Origin: a virus
Direction: 5' to 3' (one strand)
IMG/VR virus record: IMGVR_UViG_3300025073_000341
Coordinates: 1 to 41,624 of that record
Length of the DNA stretch: 41,624 nucleotides
Shown piece after piece: positions 13,085 through 20,533 of the stretch. A program made the translations under genes and the position numbers. Under the pieces are notes generated by a model. It had not been told where the DNA came from. It saw only the letters and a list, made by a program, of their open reading frames with translations, and ran no database searches. Position 1 is the first letter of the stretch; each line of letters starts with the position of its first letter.

Positions 13085-13156
13085 AGCGGGGAAGACGCAA
13101 GGCGTGTCGCTTGGCTCATAACCAAGAGGGAGTGGGTTCGATTCCCACCTCCGCCA
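13085..13156 (+). tRNA. tRNA with anticodon CAU, initiator-like (fMet)
   Basis: A full 72-base cloverleaf. Acceptor AGCGGGG/CTCCGCC with an A1-C72 mismatch; D-stem GACG/TGTC with one G-T pair and a seven-base loop; anticodon stem CTTGG/CCAAG and loop CTCATAA (anticodon at 13117-13119); five-base variable loop; T-arm GTGGG-TTCGATT-CCCAC; discriminator A73; CCA not encoded. Initiator marks present: no pair at 1-72, G2-C71, C3-G70 and G4-C69 as in E. coli tRNAfMet, and A11-T24 in the D-stem. Only two of the three G-C pairs of the initiator anticodon stem are present (30-40 and 31-39). Position 8 is A, not the usual T. It may therefore be an initiator or a modified elongator. Confidence 0.85.
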
Positions 13157-13285
13157 TCATCTCACCACATCGAAGCGGATATGACGCAATAGAACGGGTC
13201 GCAACCGTAGGGGTTCGCTTCTATCCCCCACAAGGAAAAGAAGTCGCAGGGTGAGAATCCTTGCCGATGCGGTGAGATGATGGCG
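13152..13285 (+). ncRNA. Structured RNA downstream of the tRNA, closed by a 21-bp helix
   Basis: Bases 13152-13172 pair with 13265-13285 over 21 positions with a single A-C mismatch. Inside are ATAGAA/TTCTAT (13189-13194/13219-13224), ACGG/CCGT (13194-13208), and a T-arm-like CAGGG-TGAGAAT-CCTTG (13247-13263) directly before the closing helix. The outer helix takes four bases of the tRNA acceptor strand, so it and the tRNA fold compete. No reading frame is credible. Function unknown; RNA folding here is by eye. Confidence 0.6.
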
Positions 13286-13300
13286 CAACAAAAACAAAAG

Positions 13301-13330
13301 GGAGGGGGCAGGTTGCCACCCTCCTTTTTT
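13301..13330. terminator. Bidirectional terminator between converging blocks
   Basis: GGAGGG+GGCA pairs with TGCC+CCCTCC around a GGT loop (ten pairs, one bulged A), followed by TTTTTT. On the other strand the same stem is followed by CCTTTTGTTTTTGT, also T-rich. It ends the rightward RNA and the leftward late transcript, whose last stop lies at 13334. Confidence 0.88.
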
Positions 13331-13333
13331 ATC

Positions 13334-14614
13334 TTAGACCGTAAGCGTATCAACTCGCCCGGCGTTCCCGTCCGTGCCGGTAGAACCGTTCGGAGATCCG
13401 CCCGTACCTCCCGTTCCCCCGACAACGCTTGTCGAGATCGTCGTCGATTCGTGCTTGATGATGACGACCACGCCGCCGTTCCCCCCGGCTCCCCCGCCTC
13501 CGCCCTGCGCCGTGCCGCCGTTGAAGTTCCCGCCGTTCCCGCCGTTCCCGCCCTTGGCTTCCACGGCCACGGAAGCGATGCTCCTTGCGACGATCAGCAC
13601 GCATCCGCCGGACGCTCCAGCCCCTCCGCCGCCGCCTCCCGACCCGGTTGCGGCGTTGCTGTGCGCCCCGCCTCCGCCGCCGGAGTTGCTGACGGACGTA
13701 TAGGCGTTGTTCCACGACCCGCTGACATTCGTTCCAAGATTCATGGCACGGTTGGGCTGTAGGATCTTTTCTCCCGTGCCCGTCTTCGTACCCGGCGATT
13801 CAGGGGTCACTTCGTCGCTCGCCCCGCCCGTCCCGCCAGCCGCCCCGGTAACGCCGGAAGCGTCGTTTAGGGGCTTTGTGACGCTGGTGATCGTCCCCGT
13901 TCCAGCCGCACCGTCCGTCGGATCTCCCTTTCCGCCCCGACCGCCGCCACCTGCGACGGGAATGGGCATGGTTCCGTATGTATAGTCCGCACTTCCTCCG
14001 TTCCCCCCGGCTCCTCCGGTTCCGGTGGACGGTGCGTTGCTTCCGTTCGATCCGGTTCCGCCGTTCGAGGCGATTTTTCCGGTTCCGTTGCACGTCAGGG
14101 TTCCCTTGACGAAAATCCTGTGTCCCTTCGGGCTAAGCGTGAAGGTGTCGCTGATCGTGAGATTGTTGTAGTACATGTCACGAGTCATGCTCGTGTCCGC
14201 ACCGATCGTCACGTCCCCGTCGGAGCCGTCCCCGAAGTCGAATCCGGCTGATCGTGGCGGACTGATCATTTGCAGGTTCGTGCCGTCGTACATCACCTCG
14301 ACCAGTTGGTCGATCACAATGTCGTTCGGGGCGAGGTTCACGTCCTTGAAGCGTTTGATGGTCAGCGCACCAATGCTGTTCACGTTCAGCGAACACGAAC
14401 CGGTGTTGGCGAAGTTCGCCTTGAACTTGAAAACGTCCCCGGCCACATAGGCGGAGATTTGTGCGTCGAGCGCAAGCAGGTAGGCGTTCGCCGATCCGGT
14501 GGACGTGGCATAGTCGCCTGCGTTCTTGAGCATGTCCAAACGGGCGGCATTTTCGTTTGCCGCAAGAATGTCGGCTCCGGCGGCTACCTGTGCGGATGTA
14601 AACTTCGTTGCCAT
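13334..14614 (-). CDS. Glycine-rich tail tip protein, probable receptor-binding adhesin
   Basis: 426 residues, last gene of the leftward late operon. The N-terminal 140 residues look like an attachment domain (helical start, then strands). From about 185 on, long glycine runs alternate with small residues (GGAGGNGGSADYTYG, GGGGRGGKGDPTDGA, SGGGGGGAGASGG, GGNGGNGGNFNGG). Such motifs form packed polyglycine-II helices in the gp38-type tip adhesins of some T-even-like phages, where the loops between them contact the receptor. That analogy is by composition and place, not by alignment. DNA of this region is the most G/C-skewed in the window. Confidence 0.7.
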   Translation of the reverse strand: MATKFTSAQVAAGADILAANENAARLDMLKNAGDYATSTGSANAYLLALDAQISAYVAGDVFKFKANFANTGSCSLNVNSIGALTIKRFKDVNLAPNDIVIDQLVEVMYDGTNLQMISPPRSAGFDFGDGSDGDVTIGADTSMTRDMYYNNLTISDTFTLSPKGHRIFVKGTLTCNGTGKIASNGGTGSNGSNAPSTGTGGAGGNGGSADYTYGTMPIPVAGGGGRGGKGDPTDGAAGTGTITSVTKPLNDASGVTGAAGGTGGASDEVTPESPGTKTGTGEKILQPNRAMNLGTNVSGSWNNAYTSVSNSGGGGGAHSNAATGSGGGGGGAGASGGCVLIVARSIASVAVEAKGGNGGNGGNFNGGTAQGGGGGAGGNGGVVVIIKHESTTISTSVVGGTGGTGGSPNGSTGTDGNAGRVDTLTV

Positions 14615-14615
14615 A

Positions 14616-15335
14616 TTAGCTAATCGTCAAAGTCGATTCAATGGTGAGCGTCTCGGTGCTGGTCTTGGCGACCGTGCCGGTCAGGAAGTGGCTCAAGAGC
14701 TGTCCGGTGTTTGCCGATCCGGTTCCGACGATATGCCATCCCGCTTCCTCGAATGTTCCCGTGACTTCGGCCGCCGTATAGAAGTTCGAAAGATAGGCGA
14801 CGTTGCTTGCGGTCGTCACGGACGAGATGGCCTTGCGGAAGCTCTCGGCGGTGAGCTGGGTGTCGCCGTTCGCAGGGGCGGTATTGCTCGTTCCGAGCGA
14901 CCCGTAGTTCACGCCGGTGTTTGCGTCGTAGGTGTTGTCACCGATGATCCAAAGGGCGAGAACGGAGCGTCCGGCGGTCGGGATGATATTGTTCACCTCG
15001 AACTGCTTGACGAGGGTCAGGTCACGAAGCCCACGGTACAACTGCGCCAGTTCCTCGTGGCATCGGCGATTCAGGTCTTGGATGACGGCATCGAAAAACT
15101 CCACCGCTTCCGTCTGGTACTTCCTCCATTCCCCACGCTCGGGAAACTGCGAGAGAAGCCCGAAGCGATCCTGTTTCGCACGGTGTACGGCACGGCGGTA
15201 TTTCTGCGAGGTCGCCTCGACTTCCTTCTCGATCTTCAAGGCGAGCGGGTGGCGGACATCGCAAACAGACAGAAGGTGTTTTTCCGTCGAGTCGATTCTC
15301 GGCTTGTCCTTGTGGATAACTATGTTGTTTTTCAT
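14616..15335 (-). CDS. Tail protein, 239 aa
   Basis: The first half is helical and charged (ALKIEKEVEATSQKYRRAVHRAKQD; VEFFDAVIQDLNRRCHEELAQLYRGL). The second half is strand-rich with a motif common in tail-tip or fibre proteins (VNYGSLGTSNTAPANGDTQLTAESFRKAISS). It probably joins the hub to the glycine-rich adhesin, whose gene starts just after. ATG at 15335 follows AAAT. Function inferred from position. Confidence 0.65.
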   Translation of the reverse strand: MKNNIVIHKDKPRIDSTEKHLLSVCDVRHPLALKIEKEVEATSQKYRRAVHRAKQDRFGLLSQFPERGEWRKYQTEAVEFFDAVIQDLNRRCHEELAQLYRGLRDLTLVKQFEVNNIIPTAGRSVLALWIIGDNTYDANTGVNYGSLGTSNTAPANGDTQLTAESFRKAISSVTTASNVAYLSNFYTAAEVTGTFEEAGWHIVGTGSANTGQLLSHFLTGTVAKTSTETLTIESTLTIS

Positions 15336-15338
15336 ATT

Positions 15339-17759
15339 TTAGCCCCATTGAGCGAGGTTCCATCGTGAGTCGGAAGCATCGGGTTGCCAGAGGTACGGGT
15401 CGGTAGTCATGCTTCGTTCCGTCACGGCGTTGCTCGTCTCCGTTACGGTAATTGTAGCACTTTCGGACACTTCCTCGGAAGCCCCGACGGAGTGCGCCTC
15501 GGTAATCGTGATCGAGACGTTCTCCGTGATGATCTGGTCGATAACCTCGTCGTCGTCGATCATGCGGTCTGCGGACTGCTCGGAGAGCTTTTGGAAGTAC
15601 TCGATGAGGCCGAACAGCGACGAGGCGCATTGAACCTCGAACTGCGGGAAGTCGTTTTGATATTTCACCTTCACACGCTGGATGACATAGGTGTCATCGA
15701 TGCCCTTTGCCGTATCCGTAACGGGCAGAAGCTGGCCGCTCGAAAGTCCCTCGTGGTCGGTCTTGAATGACACTTTGACGATTGGGTTGGAATAGGCATC
15801 CACCTCGGCCTGCGCCCTGTCACGGGCGGCCTGCGTCGAGTCGAGCGATTCGTCGGTGATGACCGCCCCGTCGAAGATCCCGTCCCCGCCGACGAGTGCC
15901 TTCAGCGAGGCGACGGAGGCGAGGTCTGAAACCTGCACACGGATCGGAATGATCTCGTAATACTTGAAAAGGAGGAACGTGCCGGTCGTCAAGGTCGTGG
16001 TCGCATCGACGGCACGGATCGATTTCTCGTTGTAGTTCGAAACGTAGTCCACGGTCGTCTCGTCCACGAGATACTCGACCCCAACGTCCATCTGCGTTGC
16101 GAATTTCGAGAACGTGTCCCCGCTTGCCTGCGAGGTAACGGCCTCCACGGTGAAGGTGTCGGCATCGACGTAGGTGATTTTTCGGACGGCATTGGAACGG
16201 CTCCGGTTCACGATATAGTCGCCGTCGGCAAGCCCGTGGGTGGTCGCCTTGACCGTTGTTGTCGTCGTCGTCGCCTCCATTGTGTCCGTCGAGGTGTTGT
16301 CGTCCATGTAGATGAGAAGTCCCTCGAACTGCGATTTCAGGAGCCATTCCCTCGTCTCGCCGTCGCCCTCGACCACCTGCGTATAGAACGAATCGGAGGT
16401 CTTGGTTCCGCCACGAACGGTCTGCCTGTTCTTGAGCTGGGAAGTGTCCACGTCAACCACGAGATTGTCGAAGTTATTCGAGGTATCGGTGATCGAATAT
16501 GGGGCATCGGTGCTTTCACGGTCGAAGAAGTGAATGTCCTTCTCATAATCAATGAACCAATAGTACGAGAGGGTATCGGCGAGCCGGTCGATGAAGGAGG
16601 TCGGCTTCTTGAAGGCCGCATGCACGTCGTCGAAGACGGAAGTTTCCTCGAAGTTAAACATGGTGAAGCTCCCCTCGGCGGTCACACGGAGGTCGTCGAT
16701 GAGGATGCTCGACGAGGTCGTCTCGGTGATGACGACGGCAACATAGTCGCACGCCGTCCACACGGGGGTTCCGGTGATCGTGGCATCTGCGAATTTCATC
16801 CGTGCGAAATGCACGTCCGTATCCGCCTCAAGGTCGAGTGTCAGGGCGGCATAGTTCGAGGAGTCCGAGCCGATGCGAAACATGACCGACGTGATTCCTG
16901 CGGCGGAGGCACGCTGATACCAAAGGGTGAAATTGCCTTCCGTCGGAGTGCCGGAGGAAGCCCCCACGAGGTCTGAAAGGTCTGCGCTCGCAGGGGTGGC
17001 CGAAAAGGTGGCCGTTCCCCCGCTGTTCGTCCATGGGAAGCTACCGGCGGACGTTCCTTGAAGTTCGTTCGTCGTGTCAACGGTCGGATTCCCGCCGTCC
17101 CCGCTCTCGATCCACTCGGCTTGGATGGCCGTATTATCGACGTAGTCCATGTCGTCGATCTCCCGATTGTAGTTGATCGTCGTGTTCAGGGCATCGTTGA
17201 AAATATAGCGTGCGTCAACGTCAGCCCACGAGTCATTGATGAGCTTCTTGTCGAAAATCTTGGTGTAGTCGGTAGCCGAGCATTGATACTCGACGGTCGC
17301 CAAGAGCTTCGGGTTCTTCTGCGTCACACGGGTCAGCACTCCGGCAAAAATGAGCTTCCCCGCAAAGTCCCCTGCGACGTGCGTGCCGGTGATTGATTCG
17401 GAAAGGGTGATATTCACCTGCCCAACGGCTCCCTCGGCGATGGCGGAAATGGTCGCACGCTCTTGGTCTGCGTTCCCGATCCCAAGCCAGAAGTATTCCC
17501 CCGCCCGGAACTTGTCGAACGTCAAAATGGACAGGCCGGATTTCAGCTCGTCCTTTACCACGATTGCGGTTCCCGAGGCCGAGACGATCTCCACAACGTC
17601 CCAGAGCTTCACGTCTTGGTTCTCGCTCGGGGCGGTCACGCCCGGATTGAGGTTGAAGTATGCGGTATTCGCCTTCTGTTGGATCTGATCGACAATGGAA
17701 AGCGAGCCATCCTCAAGGTATGCCGACCGATCTGCGTCATTGATGAATAATTTAATCAT
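15339..17759 (-). CDS. Tail hub / distal tail protein
   Basis: 806 residues directly after the tape measure, where siphoviruses encode distal-tail and hub proteins. Residues 1-220 look like a hub N-terminal part (VEYQCSATDYTKIFDKKLI), 225-360 resemble an inserted jelly-roll-like carbohydrate-binding module (LWYQRASAAGITSVMFRIGS), and the rest returns to hub-like strands ending with VKVKYQNDFPQFEVQCASS. Acidic repeats at the C-terminus (ESATITVTETS) may form a trimeric stalk. No separate distal-tail gene is seen, so it may combine both jobs. Confidence 0.72.
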   Translation of the reverse strand: MIKLFINDADRSAYLEDGSLSIVDQIQQKANTAYFNLNPGVTAPSENQDVKLWDVVEIVSASGTAIVVKDELKSGLSILTFDKFRAGEYFWLGIGNADQERATISAIAEGAVGQVNITLSESITGTHVAGDFAGKLIFAGVLTRVTQKNPKLLATVEYQCSATDYTKIFDKKLINDSWADVDARYIFNDALNTTINYNREIDDMDYVDNTAIQAEWIESGDGGNPTVDTTNELQGTSAGSFPWTNSGGTATFSATPASADLSDLVGASSGTPTEGNFTLWYQRASAAGITSVMFRIGSDSSNYAALTLDLEADTDVHFARMKFADATITGTPVWTACDYVAVVITETTSSSILIDDLRVTAEGSFTMFNFEETSVFDDVHAAFKKPTSFIDRLADTLSYYWFIDYEKDIHFFDRESTDAPYSITDTSNNFDNLVVDVDTSQLKNRQTVRGGTKTSDSFYTQVVEGDGETREWLLKSQFEGLLIYMDDNTSTDTMEATTTTTTVKATTHGLADGDYIVNRSRSNAVRKITYVDADTFTVEAVTSQASGDTFSKFATQMDVGVEYLVDETTVDYVSNYNEKSIRAVDATTTLTTGTFLLFKYYEIIPIRVQVSDLASVASLKALVGGDGIFDGAVITDESLDSTQAARDRAQAEVDAYSNPIVKVSFKTDHEGLSSGQLLPVTDTAKGIDDTYVIQRVKVKYQNDFPQFEVQCASSLFGLIEYFQKLSEQSADRMIDDDEVIDQIITENVSITITEAHSVGASEEVSESATITVTETSNAVTERSMTTDPYLWQPDASDSRWNLAQWG

Positions 17760-17760
17760 A

Positions 17761-19932
17761 CTAGACGATTGCCGTGTGCTGTTTCAGAATCTCGACGAGA
17801 GGATTGCCTAGGCGTTCCATGATGTCGTCGTCGTTCATCACGAGGGGATTGTTGATGTTGATGACGATGGTTTGTCCCGTACCGTCGCCCGTGAGGGGAG
17901 TAACCCGTGCGCCACGGGGAAGGTCAATCCGCTCGGGGCCAGCTTCGCCCACGATGGCGGAACCCGCCGTGACGATATTTCCGCCCTGTGCGAGAAGCGG
18001 GATCGTCGAAATCTGCGGTGCGTCAAATCCAAGCACTCCCGCACCTTTCCGTGCGACGGTATTGATCGCTTCGATCAGGGTATTGACCTTCTCGATGATC
18101 CAGTTGATGGAATCCTTGACGATGCCCTTTGCCGTTTCCCATGCGGTCATTGCGCCGGAGACGACGGCATCCCACATAGAAGTCCACAACCCCTTGAGTA
18201 CCTCGACCCACGGGGAGAACGTGGATGAAATGGAAGCGATGGCATCGCTGAACCATTTTTTGATGTCTTCCCAAATCTTGCCCGTGAAGGTGGAGATGGC
18301 GTTCCAAACGGACTGCCACACGCCACTGACGGTATTGACCCCCTCCGTCACCTTGCCGGAGATGAAGTCCATTTTTTCGCTAATCCAAGCGACAATCCCG
18401 TCCCAAATCTCACTTGCGAAATCACTGACCCACTGCCACGTTTCGTTCCATGTAGTCCTCACCCACTCCAAACCTGTAGAGAGCGTTTCCCCGACCCAAG
18501 TCCATGCGGCAGAGATGCTCGTCTTGATCGTCTCCCACACGGCCACGATATCAATGCCCATCGCCTCGAATCCGAGAACGACAAGCCCAACGACGAAGGC
18601 GATCCAAAAGGTAAACACGGCGACGATTGCGCCCCACACGGCGGTGAGTACCGTCACGACCCCGTTCCAAATTGCCGTCAGCCCATCGACAAGACCCTGC
18701 CAGATCGACATGGCGGTGTCCTTGAGTTCCTGAATCTTCCCCGTGACGGCATCCTTGATGCTTTGAAAAATCTCCGTGGCTGAAGTCACGAGGCCATTAA
18801 AGAAATCCTCGATGGTCTGCTTCACTTCCTCAACCTTCGCAACCGCATCGTCCCACAAGCTCCCGAAAAACTCCTTGATGTCCGGCCAGTATGCGACGAG
18901 CGCACCGATGGCGGCTCCGACGAGGCCGAGGGCGACTCCGATGGCGAGAATAGGCCAGATAATCGGGACGATGACGACCATGAGGCCGATAAACGCCCCG
19001 GCGAGTACGCCTCCGATGGCTCCGGCGAGCGCAAGAATGACCGTCTTGTGATCCTCGAAGAACTTTGCGAATCCCTTTGCCTCAAGCTCATCAATGATTC
19101 CAAGCAAAGCCCCGGTAAGCCACTCAAGAGCTGGCTTTAGAGTATCAAGTAGTGGGCCGCCGACTTCTCGTGAAATTGCTTTAACGCTGTCGATGACAGT
19201 TGACATGAGGCCATTCCAAGTTCGAGATTGCGCTTCCATCGCACCTGACATTTTTTCTAACGGGCCTTCCATTGCAACGAAGGCATCAATGAAAACCTCG
19301 GATGCGATATTTCCCTGTTCTGCCATCTTCATTGCTTCTGCCTTTGTTGTTCCAAGAGTTGTTGCAAGTAGTTCCCAACCGGGAATACCAACCTCGGCAA
19401 GTTGGTTCATTTCGTTTGCTGAAACTTTCCCACGTGCGGACATTTGAGAAAGAGCAACTGTGACTCGATCAATTTCAACAGAACCACCACCAAGCGCCGC
19501 AACCACATCACCAACAGAAGTCATCATCGGGATGATACTTTCTAACTCGATTCCCATGTTGAGAAGGCGTTGGCTTGCTTGTGTAAGACCTTCTAATGAA
19601 AAAGGAGTTTTAGCGGCAAAGTCAGCAAGTTGATTAAGAAATGTTGCCGCCGCTTCACCAGAACCAAGAAGAGTGGTGAAAGCAATTTCTGTCTGCTCGA
19701 ACGCCGCCGCTTGATTGATGACCTCGAGCGTCACGCCCTTGACGGCGTTCAGGAGCGCACCCGTTCCAAGCGCAACAAGCCCCCCCCTCAATATGTTGGT
19801 AAAGGAGGTGGCCTTTTTGCTTGTTGAGTCAACGCTGTCCCCGAGTCCTCCCACCTCGTCCTTGATCTTCTGCAGGGAGGCGGTTGCCTCGTCAACGAGC
19901 TTGACCACGATATCGAGCTGTTCTGAAGCCAT
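17761..19932 (-). CDS. Tape measure protein
   Basis: 723 residues. N-terminal helix, then the conserved tape-measure domain (about 70-265: FEQTEIAFTTLLGSGEAA...FSLEGLTQASQRLLNMGIE...GKVSANEMNQLAEVGIPGWELLA), hydrophobic segments (about 295-345 and 410-450) and Trp repeats (IWQGLVDGLTAIWNGVV, WTWVGETLSTGLEWVRTTW). At about 0.15 nm per residue the tail would be near 110 nm. The DNA at about 19150-19700, which encodes the conserved domain, is clearly more AT-rich than the flanks, a sign of mosaic exchange. It follows the tail chaperone genes as usual. Confidence 0.93.
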   Translation of the reverse strand: MASEQLDIVVKLVDEATASLQKIKDEVGGLGDSVDSTSKKATSFTNILRGGLVALGTGALLNAVKGVTLEVINQAAAFEQTEIAFTTLLGSGEAAATFLNQLADFAAKTPFSLEGLTQASQRLLNMGIELESIIPMMTSVGDVVAALGGGSVEIDRVTVALSQMSARGKVSANEMNQLAEVGIPGWELLATTLGTTKAEAMKMAEQGNIASEVFIDAFVAMEGPLEKMSGAMEAQSRTWNGLMSTVIDSVKAISREVGGPLLDTLKPALEWLTGALLGIIDELEAKGFAKFFEDHKTVILALAGAIGGVLAGAFIGLMVVIVPIIWPILAIGVALGLVGAAIGALVAYWPDIKEFFGSLWDDAVAKVEEVKQTIEDFFNGLVTSATEIFQSIKDAVTGKIQELKDTAMSIWQGLVDGLTAIWNGVVTVLTAVWGAIVAVFTFWIAFVVGLVVLGFEAMGIDIVAVWETIKTSISAAWTWVGETLSTGLEWVRTTWNETWQWVSDFASEIWDGIVAWISEKMDFISGKVTEGVNTVSGVWQSVWNAISTFTGKIWEDIKKWFSDAIASISSTFSPWVEVLKGLWTSMWDAVVSGAMTAWETAKGIVKDSINWIIEKVNTLIEAINTVARKGAGVLGFDAPQISTIPLLAQGGNIVTAGSAIVGEAGPERIDLPRGARVTPLTGDGTGQTIVININNPLVMNDDDIMERLGNPLVEILKQHTAIV

Positions 19933-19936
19933 AGGT

Positions 19937-20463
19937 TTACATACGTGGCCTGAATTTCGATTGTGCGGGGCCGGAGTTCTTTTTCGACCGCCGTTCCTCC
20001 TCCTTCGCCTCGGCCTTCATCAGGTACATGAACATGACCATCCGCCGTGCGTCCTGCTCGTGCCAATCGAGGCCGAATTCCTTGGACATTTTATAGTCCC
20101 AGTAGGCGGGGTCTGCCGTCCTGCCAGCCACGGCATCGTCAAGACGGCCTAACCTTTTTTTTCGACTCCCATGAGCGAGGTAATCTCCCCCACGATGAGC
20201 TTGACGGTCGGAATTTCGAGCTTCGAGATCATCTCCTTGTTGATGGGGGCAACCTCGTCGTTCTCCATCTTGAAGTTCCAGTCCTTGATGCACTGGGCGA
20301 GCATCCCGGCGATCTTGTCGAGCTGTTTGACGTTGGTTCCCTCCTTCACGTCCTCGAACTGCGCCACGAAGCCGTAGGAAAGACGGGCGGGGATCTTTAC
20401 CCAGTCGCCGTCGCCAACGTCGATGGTGGTGAATTCGTTCTCGTTTACGAAGCGGTATGCCAT
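19937..20463 (-). CDS. Tail assembly chaperone, frameshifted long form (G-T type)
   Basis: Joined product of complement(20155..20463) and complement(19937..20155), read through a -1 slip on a run of eight A residues (20162-20155 on the minus strand). In zero frame GAA AAA AAA GGT TAG ends the short form; after the slip it reads AAA AGG TTA GGC and adds RLGRLDDAVAGRTADPAYWDY...KFRPRM. The long form has 175 residues. Long and short chaperones coat the tape measure during tail assembly; the position just before it agrees. An ATG inside the second frame is not needed. Confidence 0.85.
20149..20463 (-). CDS. Tail assembly chaperone, short form (G type)
   Basis: 104 residues, starting MAYRFVNENEFTTIDVGDGDWVKIPARLSYG and ending VEKKG. 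Helical after residue 30, with a lysine-rich end encoded by the slippery sequence. It starts at 20463 after CCT. It lies between the tail tube and the tape measure, as the lambda gpG-like protein does. Confidence 0.85.
   Translation of the reverse strand: MAYRFVNENEFTTIDVGDGDWVKIPARLSYGFVAQFEDVKEGTNVKQLDKIAGMLAQCIKDWNFKMENDEVAPINKEMISKLEIPTVKLIVGEITSLMGVEKKG
20155..20162 (-). other. Slippery sequence A8 for -1 frameshift
   Basis: Eight A residues on the minus strand in GAAAAAAAAGG, two codons before the zero-frame stop. Both the context (tail chaperone before tape measure) and the coding character of the -1 frame down to 19937 support use of the slip. Confidence 0.85.
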
Positions 20464-20533
20464 AGGGATTTGGGTTAGGGATTATCGTCGAAAGGCGGCA
20501 GGCAGATGACCCACCCGCCGCCTTCAATTCGCT

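Noticed and set aside
13334-14614. Diversity-generating retroelement acting on the tip protein
   Set aside because: No reverse transcriptase gene in the window and no template/variable repeat pair was seen; the RNA next to it has its own tRNA-based structure.
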